This document shows, piece by piece, positions 6,513 through 12,865 of a DNA stretch of 13,824 nucleotides. The notes beneath the pieces are model-generated. The model had not been told where the DNA came from. It saw only the letters and a list, made by a program, of their open reading frames with translations, and ran no database searches. Numbering within the stretch: the first letter of the stretch is position 1; the number at the start of each line of letters is the position of its first letter. The position numbers and the translations under genes were made by a program. This DNA is from Clostridiaceae bacterium (GTDB lineage: Bacteria > Bacillota > Clostridia > Saccharofermentanales > Fastidiosipilaceae): assembly GCA_012800515.1 (NCBI GenBank), contig JAAZJE010000031.1:1-13824 (forward strand). The letters run 5' to 3'.

Positions 6513-7796
6513 TTATAACTCTTCTTCCCCTATGTTGATGTCTTCATCGTCTTCCGACGCGACTCTGCGGCTTAGCCCCAGATCCTCGTGGATCAGGCTG
6601 GCCGGCGTGATGCTGGCCGTGCCGAAGCGGTCACGAATCGTGTGAACCGCGCTCTCCAGGCGCTCGGCCTTTTCCCGCGCCGCCCGATCTTCCTCAAGGA
6701 GAAAAACCTGACCCGCCGGCACATCGTACGGTATCAGCTTCTGCGCCGTGATTGTCAGCATGCGAATCGGCCGACCTTCGACCCAGTGCGCATCCAGCAG
6801 CTCCAGCGCTTCCTTGAGCAAGTCGCTCGCCAGCCAAATCGGCGCGGGCGAGGTCTGCTGACGGGTGATTGACTTTAGATTTGTGTCTTTGATGGTGATT
6901 TGTACGGTGTGGCATTTCATTCTCGCCCTCCGCATACGTCGGGCGACCTTTTCGGAGAGCGCGACCAGAGCGGTGCGAATCTCCGCCCGGGAAATCAGAT
7001 CGCGACGGAAAGTACAGCCGTTGCCGATCGACTTCGGCGGTTCCGCCTCGCCGACCATACCCACCGGGCTGTCGTCCAAACCGTTGGCGTACTGCCAAAG
7101 CAAGCTCCCCGCCCGACCCAGCCTCGACTCGAGTCGATCGACATTGTAATTGGCCAGGTCGCCGATTGTTTTTATCCACATTTTGGCCAGGGCCTCATGC
7201 GTCGCCGCGCCGACCATCAGCAGGGCCGTAACGGGCTGCGACCAGACAACCTCACGATAATTATCCCGGGTGATTTCCAGGACGGAATCGGGCGGAGCGA
7301 TATCGCTCCCCAGCTTGGCAAAGATTTTGTTCCAGGATATGCCTACGGAGATGGTCACGCCGACTTCCCGTCGGACGCGCGCGCAGATCTGTGCCGCCGC
7401 TTCGCGCGGTGTTCTCGCAAATAAATGCAGGCTGCCGGTCATGTCGATAAAGCTCTCGTCGATGCCGCCCCGCTCCACCTGGGGACTGTATTCTTCGTAA
7501 ATGGCATTGATTCGCTCGCAGAATTCGCCGTAGTCGTCGCGTCCGGGACGTAAGACCAGTTCCGGGCATTTGCGTCGAGCCTGCCATATCGTCTCCGCCG
7601 TCTTGACGCCTTTGGCCTTGGCCAGCGCGTTTTTTGCCAAAATGATCCCGTGGCGCAGCTCCGGATCGCCGCACACGGCCATAGGCACCTTCTTCAGCTC
7701 CGGGTGAAAGAGCTCTTCCACGCTGGCAAAGAAGGCGTTGTTGTCACAGTGAAATATTATTCTGTCCGTGCAAGACCTGTTCTCGCTCATTTTCAC
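6513..7796 (-). CDS. dinB: Y-family DNA polymerase, DinB / Pol IV type
   Basis: This 427-residue Y-family translesion polymerase copies past damaged bases with low fidelity. Asp18 in HCDNNAFFASVE and Asp113-Glu114 in GGIDESF match the three catalytic metal-binding acids of DinB, and Phe23 fits the steric gate that excludes ribonucleotides. KSIGNGCTFRRD (255-266) is the usual start of the little-finger domain. The tail (EDDEDINIGEEEL) is acidic, and I see no clear QLxLF-type clamp-binding motif. The first possible start is GTG 7796; ATG 7790 is equally plausible, and neither has a clear ribosome site. The gene lies 55 nt after the flavodiiron gene on the same strand with a hairpin between, so it may be read from the same transcript. 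The family is certain; the exact start is not. Confidence 0.92.
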   Translation of the reverse strand: MKMSENRSCTDRIIFHCDNNAFFASVEELFHPELKKVPMAVCGDPELRHGIILAKNALAKAKGVKTAETIWQARRKCPELVLRPGRDDYGEFCERINAIYEEYSPQVERGGIDESFIDMTGSLHLFARTPREAAAQICARVRREVGVTISVGISWNKIFAKLGSDIAPPDSVLEITRDNYREVVWSQPVTALLMVGAATHEALAKMWIKTIGDLANYNVDRLESRLGRAGSLLWQYANGLDDSPVGMVGEAEPPKSIGNGCTFRRDLISRAEIRTALVALSEKVARRMRRARMKCHTVQITIKDTNLKSITRQQTSPAPIWLASDLLKEALELLDAHWVEGRPIRMLTITAQKLIPYDVPAGQVFLLEEDRAAREKAERLESAVHTIRDRFGTASITPASLIHEDLGLSRRVASEDDEDINIGEEEL

Positions 7797-7807
7797 GGAT
7801 TCGTTCA

Positions 7808-7821
7808 GGCCGCTTGCGGCC
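7808..7821 (-). other. Perfect GC-rich hairpin between the flavodiiron and dinB genes
   Basis: GGCCGC (7808-7813) and GCGGCC (7816-7821) are exact inverted repeats and most likely fold as a 5-bp stem with a 4-nt loop. The hairpin ends 11 nt before the GTG start of dinB. No T-run follows on the minus strand. It might pause transcription or shape dinB translation, which otherwise has no evident ribosome site. Confidence 0.4.
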
Positions 7822-7851
7822 GATCAGCGGCGAGCGAGCCTGTGTGCGGGT

Positions 7852-9057
7852 TTAGTCGTTGGCAGCGACAGCGCGGACTTCGGCGGCCAGTACGGCGGCG
7901 AAGTCTTCGATCGCTTTATAGTCTTCCTCGGTCGGCAGGCCTTTGACCTTGACGCCGGGCAGTCGCTTGACCTTGAGTTGGCCGGTCAAAAGTTCGAGTG
8001 TTTCTTCGGGTTTGCCGCCCCAGCCGTAGGAGTTCAGCGTCGAGAAGATTTTTATCTTCGGGCGCAGGGCGTTGGCCAGGAGAGCGGCGTAGGCGGCGGC
8101 CGGGTGCGGGCCGGCCAGGACGGTCGGCGTGGCGATGATAAGGGCGGCGGCGTCTACCAGATCGCTCATGAGGTGGCCCGTGCCGCGGGTGAGCGCGTCC
8201 GGATGGGTGCCGACATTGTGCGAGGCGACGGCGATGCCGTGCTCGGCGAGACTTCGGGCGAGATGCTCGACCATTCTCTTTGTGCTGTCGTGCATCGTCA
8301 CCCAGGCGATCGTTACCAGAGGACGTACTTCGTCATTCGTCCAGCGCTCGTACTGATCGAGAATGACCCGCGGATCGGACCAGACGGGACCGTGCGAGGC
8401 GGCGATCAGGCGCGGATCGAGCTCGCGGGCGAGCCGGGTATAGCGCGAGCATTGAGTGCGGAAGGGCATCATGATCTCGGCATAGTAGTCGCGGGCGGCG
8501 CGAATCAGCTCACTGCCGGGCTCCGAGCCGGGGGTCTCCTTGGCGTAATGCGAGCCGAAAAGGTCGCTGGAAAACAGGATCCTATCCTCGGCCAACCACA
8601 GCATTGTGTTATCCGGCCAGTGCGCGAAAGGAATCGGGATGAATTTGAGCGTTTTGCCGCCGAGATCCAGCACTTCATTGGCCTGCATGACTTTCATCTC
8701 CTCAACCGGCAGGTGCAGATGGATGCTAAGCATTTCAGCCGCCTTCGGTAACGCGACGAGTCGCGCCATCGGCCAGCGCTCCAATAAATCGCGGAGCGTT
8801 CCGGAGTGATCCTGTTCGGCGTGGAGAGAAATTATATAGTCGATGCGCTCGACTTCGGCGGCGCACAGGTTTTCAAGAAAGACGGAGAGCTTGCGGTCAT
8901 CGACGGAATCGATGAGGGCGATCTTCTCCTTTCCTTGCACCAGATAGGAATTATAGGTGGTTCCGAAAGGGGTCGGCATGAGCGAGTCGAACATCTCCAA
9001 ATCGGGATGACCGGCTCCGACTTCACTGACACCTTCACAAATATATTTTACCGACAT
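7852..9057 (-). CDS. Flavodiiron protein (FprA-type O2/NO reductase)
   Basis: This 401-residue soluble enzyme should reduce O2 to water or NO to N2O. It has the two-domain layout of class A flavodiiron proteins. The N-terminal metallo-beta-lactamase-like half carries the full diiron ligand set: His79, Glu81, Asp83 and His84 in HAEQDH, His146 (AHWPDN), Asp165 (SSDLFG) and His222 (SHGPVW). From about residue 246 a flavodoxin-like domain follows (VTIAWVTMHDSTKRM), with FMN contacts likely in TPTVLAG and NSYGWGG. There is no fused rubredoxin or flavin-reductase domain, so electrons must come from a separate partner, the rubredoxin 196 nt upstream. The ATG at 9057 has AGAGG at 9065-9069, 7 nt away. 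It protects anaerobes from O2 and NO. Which gas it prefers cannot be told from sequence. The family assignment is very firm. Confidence 0.95.
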   Translation of the reverse strand: MSVKYICEGVSEVGAGHPDLEMFDSLMPTPFGTTYNSYLVQGKEKIALIDSVDDRKLSVFLENLCAAEVERIDYIISLHAEQDHSGTLRDLLERWPMARLVALPKAAEMLSIHLHLPVEEMKVMQANEVLDLGGKTLKFIPIPFAHWPDNTMLWLAEDRILFSSDLFGSHYAKETPGSEPGSELIRAARDYYAEIMMPFRTQCSRYTRLARELDPRLIAASHGPVWSDPRVILDQYERWTNDEVRPLVTIAWVTMHDSTKRMVEHLARSLAEHGIAVASHNVGTHPDALTRGTGHLMSDLVDAAALIIATPTVLAGPHPAAAYAALLANALRPKIKIFSTLNSYGWGGKPEETLELLTGQLKVKRLPGVKVKGLPTEEDYKAIEDFAAVLAAEVRAVAAND

Positions 9058-9253
9058 ATAAATACCTCTCTAACACAACATGGCACAACCGATTTGCTCG
9101 CAAAAGCGACCGGCTCGCTAAAATACCGCTCGGGGCAGGACAGATCGGCTCGTAAAAATCGCCGGGTCAAATCAAAATCATCGGCTGACGAAGATCGCCG
9201 ACTCGGGACGGAGAGGTCGCGTGCGAAGGCGCCGCCTCGAAAAAATCATCACT
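9058..9253. repeat. Rubredoxin-flavodiiron spacer holding a degenerate four-copy repeat
   Basis: This 196-nt spacer has no convincing gene. It holds four imperfect copies of a roughly 20-nt motif at about 9091-9109, 9109-9128, 9144-9164 and 9180-9200. The plus-strand core resembles CGGCTCGNAAAANCGCCG. The last two copies agree at 16 of 21 positions and are 36 nt apart. The second and third start 35 nt apart. No standard terminator is visible, so rubredoxin and flavodiiron transcription may still be continuous. The function is unknown. Confidence 0.5.
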
Positions 9254-9412
9254 TTAGATCGGACTGAAATCGTCTTTGTGAGCGCCGCAGAGCGGGCAGA
9301 CCCAATTCTCCGGCACGTCTTCCCAGGCCGTTCCGGGAGCAACACCGGCATCCGGATCGCCGTCTTCAGGCACATATACATAACCGCAAAGGTCGCAAAC
9401 ATACTGTTGCAT
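9254..9412 (-). CDS. Rubredoxin
   Basis: This 52-residue one-iron electron carrier has the two CxxCG knuckles that bind Fe(SCys)4: Cys6 and Cys9 (CDLCG), Cys39 and Cys42 (CPLCG). The acidic, aromatic core is typical (GDPDAGVAPGTAWEDVP). The length is normal for a stand-alone rubredoxin. I place the start at ATG 9412, because AAGGAG lies at 9422-9427, 9 nt upstream. A longer reading frame to 9517 runs through the promoter and ribosome site and is unlikely to be used. The protein probably feeds electrons to the flavodiiron protein encoded next, the standard pairing in clostridia and sulfate reducers. What reduces the rubredoxin itself is not in this window. Confidence 0.96.
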   Translation of the reverse strand: MQQYVCDLCGYVYVPEDGDPDAGVAPGTAWEDVPENWVCPLCGAHKDDFSPI

Positions 9413-9446
9413 GATTAACGTCTCCTTCTCTCTATCGATTACGGGC

Positions 9447-9452
9447 ATTATA
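9447..9452 (-). promoter_or_regulatory. -10 element upstream of rubredoxin
   Basis: A perfect TATAAT on the minus strand lies about 35 nt before the rubredoxin ATG. No good -35 hexamer is found at 16-18 nt. TTTACA at 9465-9470 is only 12 nt away. The site could give a regulated promoter for rubredoxin, flavodiiron protein and perhaps dinB, separate from the upstream ATPase gene. I see no clear terminator between the ATPase stop at 9521 and this site. Confidence 0.45.
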
Positions 9453-9520
9453 CTCGATATACCCTGTAAAAGCACGTACAAAGCATACGCAATCGGCGCG
9501 GTTAGACAATGCCGCAACGT

Positions 9521-12500
9521 TCAGCTCTTCTTACGAAGCAGTTTGTTCAGCGGTTTTACCGCTTCCCCGACGATGAACGGCACCAGACTGAGCCCGATGA
9601 TCACGCCCCAGTCGGCCAGGCTCGGCATAACGGTCTTGAAAATCGTGTTGAGGCCGGGCAGGTAGACGACCAGTAGCATCATCAGGGCGGAAATCAGTGT
9701 GCCTTTGACAACAGCAGAGTTGCTGAGGATACCGATACGGAAAATGCTGATATGCGACGAGCGGCTCGAATAGGTGCGTAGCAATTCGGCCAGAATCAGG
9801 GTGATGAAGGCCATGGTGCGGGCGCCGTGATGCGGACCCGCCGCGCCGTAGCCGTAGGTCTGCAGGCCGTACATAAAGGCGATATAAACCGCCCCGAAAA
9901 TCGCCAGGCTCTGCGTGACGATGCCTAAAACCATCTCTCGATTGATAATGCTCTCTCCGCGGCCGCGGGGCGGCTGTTCCATGATATCCGGCTCGCCTTT
10001 TTCGTTGCCGAGCGCCAGGGCGGGCAGGCTATCTGTGATCAGGTTCAGCCATAGTAGCTGAATCGGTAGTAACGGCGCAAAGCCGGCGCCCCAAATGATG
10101 GAAGTAATAAAAATAACCAGAATCTCACCGACGTTACAGCTCAGCAGGAAGCTGACGAATTTGCGGATATTGGCAAAGATGATGCGTCCTTCTTCAACCG
10201 CGCTGACGATGGTGGCGAAGTTGTCATCGGTCAGGATCATGTCCGAGGCCTCGCGCGAAACTTCCGTGCCGGTGATACCCATGGCCACGCCGATATCGGC
10301 TTGCTTAAGAGCCGGGGCGTCGTTGACACCGTCGCCGGTCATGGAGACGATATAGCCGTTGGCGCGCAATGCCGCCACGATACGAACCTTATGCTCCGGC
10401 GAAACTCGGGCAAAGATCGACGTGGTGCGCACTTCTTCCGTTAGGGCCTCATCGCTCATCTGCTCCAGTTCCCGGCCGGTCAGGACCGAGTCGCCGGGAT
10501 GGAAAATACCCAGCTCGACACCGATCGCGACGGCAGTTTCGGCGTAGTCGCCGGTGATCATGATGACGCGGATGCCGGCCGCCTGTGCCTTGGTAATGGC
10601 AACTTTGGCCTCGGGGCGCGGCGGGTCGATCATACCCATGAGACCAACGAAGATGAGGTCCTGCTCAACCTCGGACGGATGCGTCGCGGTAGAGAGTGTG
10701 TCATCGGCGGGACGCTGAGCGAAAGCGAGCACTCGCAGGGCGAGGCGCGCCATTTTGCTGTTGGCCTCCATAATTTCCGTCTTGCGACCTTCAGTCAGAG
10801 GGACGACTCCTTCGGCGGTAAGTTCGTATTTGCAACGATCGAGGATCAGATCGGGGGCGCCTTTGGTGAGCCAGGTCGCGTCAGCGGACGATGTCGTTGC
10901 GCCGGCTCCAATCTCCTCCAACCCGGAATTGCACACCGACATCATTTTGCGTTCGGAATCGAAAGGTATTTCCGCGACGCGCGGATAGGCGGCGCGAAGC
11001 GCGTCGAGCGAAAGTCCGGACTTGGCGGCCGCGGTCAGGAGCGATCCTTCGGTCGGGTCGCCGATAACGGACCAGACTCCGTCGGCTTCGCTGAGAGCGG
11101 CCTCATTGCAGAGCGCCCCGATTATGAGTAGGCGTCGCAGAATCGCCGCAGAAGTAGCAGGTGGCGCAACCGTATTCGCAAAGTCTGCGTATGACGCTGT
11201 AGCGGCGGACAGCGCGACGGCGGAACCGCCGGCTTCGGCAGTAGCGGAATCGCCGGTTGCAGCGGCAGAATCTTTTGTCCGAGAAGAAACGGAAAAGTCG
11301 ATCCGACCCGTGTCGCCGAGAATATCTCCGGCCGGGTCGTAGCCGGTACCGCTGACCGAGTATAACTCGTCGCCGGCATAGATACGAGTAACGGTCATTT
11401 CGTTTTGGGTCAGGGTGCCGGTCTTGTCGGAGCAGATGACGTCGACGCTGCCGAGGGTCTCGACGGCGAGGAGACGGCGAACGATCGCATTGCGCTCGGC
11501 CATGCGCTTCATTCCCTGGGAAAGGACGATCGTCACGATAGCCGGCAGTCCTTCAGGTATCGCCGCGACGGCTAGACTGACCGCAGTCATGAACAGGAGA
11601 AGATAGTCCTTCGGTCCGCTCTCGAGCATCCCTTCCACAAAGACCAGAGCGCAGACGATTACGCAAATCATACCCAGCCACTTACCGAGCTGGGAGAGAT
11701 TTTTCTGGAGCGGGGTGGCGTCCTGTTCGATACCGGCGAGACGGCCGGCAATTTTACCGATTTCGGTATTTTGTCCGGTGCCGACGACGATGCCGCGGCC
11801 GTGACCGGCGGTCAGGGGTGTGCTCATGTGCAGCATATTGGCGCGGTCACCGACAACCGTGGTCAGCTCGGGTTCGAAGCGCCAGTCCTTCTCGACCGGA
11901 ACAGACTCGCCGGTCAGGGATGATTCGTCGGCCTGCAGGTTGACGCTTTCGATGAGGCGTATATCCGCGGGTACGATATCGCCGGCTTCGACAATGACGA
12001 GGTCGCCCGGCACCAGGTCGGCGGCAGGCACGTAACTTTCGACCCCGTCGCGGATCAGGCGCGCGTGGGGCGCGGCCATCTTCTGCAGTGAAGCGATGGC
12101 GTTCTCGGCGCGGCCCTCCTGGTAGATACCCAGGGCGGCGTTGAGAATAACAATGGCGGCAATCACAATCGCCTCGACGTACTCGCCGAGCGCCGCGGAA
12201 ACTACGCAGGCGATCAGGAGGATAATTACCATCACGTCGGAGAGTTGCTCGACGATCTTTTTCCACAAAGGCTTCTTATCCTGTGTGGCGAGCTCATTGC
12301 TACCGTACCGGGCGCGCCTCTCCTCCGCCTCCGCCGTGGAAAGCCCCTGCGTCACATCAATTGCGAGAGTGCTCATTACTGTTTCCAGCGGCGCAATACC
12401 GAGATCTGTTTCTGCGGTAATCCCGCTTCCCTGTGCCTCCGCCGTCGGAGAAACTACCGACGAATCGGCACCGTCTGTATCGTTGGCGCGGGCTGTTTTG

Positions 12501-12532
12501 CGTGTATTGCTTGAGCCATTTCTAACGACCAT
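9521..12532 (-). CDS. SERCA-like P2A-type Ca2+-transporting ATPase
   Basis: This 1003-residue membrane pump probably moves Ca2+ out of the cell. Motifs are TGES at 207-210, PEGLP at 326-330 in M4, the phosphorylated Asp369 in DKTGT, KGAP at 557-560, MITGD at 658-662 and TGDGVNDAP at 732-740. The Ca2+ ligand positions of SERCA are all matched: Glu327 (M4), Asn800 and Glu803 (M5, NVGE), Asn830, Thr833 and Asp834 (M6, NLITD), and Glu916 (M8). That suggests two Ca2+ sites, whereas some bacterial relatives such as LMCA1 have one. It is about 100 residues longer than many bacterial homologues, through a Ser/Thr/Ala-rich N-terminal tail of about 45 residues and an insert near 406-457. The start is ATG 12532, supported by AAAGAGGTGAT at 12541-12551. 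Rubredoxin follows 108 nt downstream. The Ca2+ assignment is strong; the direction is inferred from the family. Confidence 0.93.
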   Translation of the reverse strand: MVVRNGSSNTRKTARANDTDGADSSVVSPTAEAQGSGITAETDLGIAPLETVMSTLAIDVTQGLSTAEAEERRARYGSNELATQDKKPLWKKIVEQLSDVMVIILLIACVVSAALGEYVEAIVIAAIVILNAALGIYQEGRAENAIASLQKMAAPHARLIRDGVESYVPAADLVPGDLVIVEAGDIVPADIRLIESVNLQADESSLTGESVPVEKDWRFEPELTTVVGDRANMLHMSTPLTAGHGRGIVVGTGQNTEIGKIAGRLAGIEQDATPLQKNLSQLGKWLGMICVIVCALVFVEGMLESGPKDYLLLFMTAVSLAVAAIPEGLPAIVTIVLSQGMKRMAERNAIVRRLLAVETLGSVDVICSDKTGTLTQNEMTVTRIYAGDELYSVSGTGYDPAGDILGDTGRIDFSVSSRTKDSAAATGDSATAEAGGSAVALSAATASYADFANTVAPPATSAAILRRLLIIGALCNEAALSEADGVWSVIGDPTEGSLLTAAAKSGLSLDALRAAYPRVAEIPFDSERKMMSVCNSGLEEIGAGATTSSADATWLTKGAPDLILDRCKYELTAEGVVPLTEGRKTEIMEANSKMARLALRVLAFAQRPADDTLSTATHPSEVEQDLIFVGLMGMIDPPRPEAKVAITKAQAAGIRVIMITGDYAETAVAIGVELGIFHPGDSVLTGRELEQMSDEALTEEVRTTSIFARVSPEHKVRIVAALRANGYIVSMTGDGVNDAPALKQADIGVAMGITGTEVSREASDMILTDDNFATIVSAVEEGRIIFANIRKFVSFLLSCNVGEILVIFITSIIWGAGFAPLLPIQLLWLNLITDSLPALALGNEKGEPDIMEQPPRGRGESIINREMVLGIVTQSLAIFGAVYIAFMYGLQTYGYGAAGPHHGARTMAFITLILAELLRTYSSRSSHISIFRIGILSNSAVVKGTLISALMMLLVVYLPGLNTIFKTVMPSLADWGVIIGLSLVPFIVGEAVKPLNKLLRKKS
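11162..11317 (-). other. Ala/Ser/Thr-rich insert in the N domain of the Ca2+ ATPase
   Basis: Residues about 406-457 form a low-complexity stretch (for example SAAATGDSATAEAGGSAVAL) between the GYDPAGDI turn and the ILRRLLIIGALCN helix, which are normally separated by a few residues. The DNA carries two 13-bp near-identical pieces, GCGGAACCGCCGG at 11220-11232 and GCGGAATCGCCGG at 11244-11256, 24 bp (8 codons) apart. This points to expansion by in-frame duplication. Confidence 0.6.
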
Positions 12533-12540
12533 ATGTAGGT

Positions 12541-12593
12541 ATCACCTCTTTAATTAGCCTCCCAATTCTAAACCTCCATGCGGACAGCGTCAA
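12541..12593 (-). promoter_or_regulatory. Promoter and ribosome site of the Ca2+ ATPase gene
   Basis: On the minus strand TTGACG (12588-12593) and TAGAAT (12565-12570) each match five of six consensus bases and are 17 nt apart. The predicted leader is only about 25 nt. It contains AAAGAGGTGAT (12541-12551), an extended match to the anti-Shine-Dalgarno sequence, 8 nt from the ATG. The leader is too short for a riboswitch such as yybP-ykoY. Expression looks strong and simple. Confidence 0.65.
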
Positions 12594-12865
12594 ACGGGCA
12601 TGCGACATGATTTACCCATTATTTAACCCGTAAAAGTAGTAAATTTGCCCGACCACCCGGCACAAAACCCACTTTTGCGCACGCAAGCAAAAACCACAGC
12701 TTCGCCCGGCTGAATGGCAGAATCTCAGTTTTGTGACGCTGCATTAACTTGGAACGGAAACACAACTGTAAGAATACCGACAAAGAAAAACTCTATTCAG
12801 TAAGAGATTTGTGATACGATTTTTTACAATTATAAACATTTTTAGTAGAGGGTAGGCTCCACGAA
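12594..12865 (+). promoter_or_regulatory. Divergent intergenic region with promoter of the CAP lipoprotein gene
   Basis: The spacer becomes AT-rich toward the lipoprotein gene. The best plus-strand promoter is TTGTGA (12809-12814), 16 nt, then TATAAA (12831-12836). TACAAT at 12825-12830 is an alternative -10. AGAGGG at 12847-12852 is the likely ribosome site, 13 nt before the ATG, which is slightly long. A hairpin-capable TTTTGC/GCAAAA pair lies at 12673-12678 and 12687-12692; its role is unknown. No small gene is evident in the remaining sequence. Confidence 0.45.

Noticed and set aside
7768..8751. Long plus-strand open frame of 327 codons
   Set aside because: It lies antisense to the flavodiiron gene and the dinB start. 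The minus-strand frame has the complete diiron ligand set, and the plus frame shows no recognisable domain.
9453..9520. Intrinsic terminator between the Ca2+ ATPase and rubredoxin
   Set aside because: Only a short, mismatched stem (CGTA/TACG) before a TTTT was found, which is too weak to call.
10499..11131. Plus-strand open frame of 210 codons
   Set aside because: It is antisense to the Ca2+ ATPase, which has all family motifs; GC-rich coding DNA often leaves such open frames.
12541..12570. Riboswitch (for example Mn2+-type yybP-ykoY) before the Ca2+ ATPase
   Set aside because: The predicted leader is only about 25 nt, too short for such an element.
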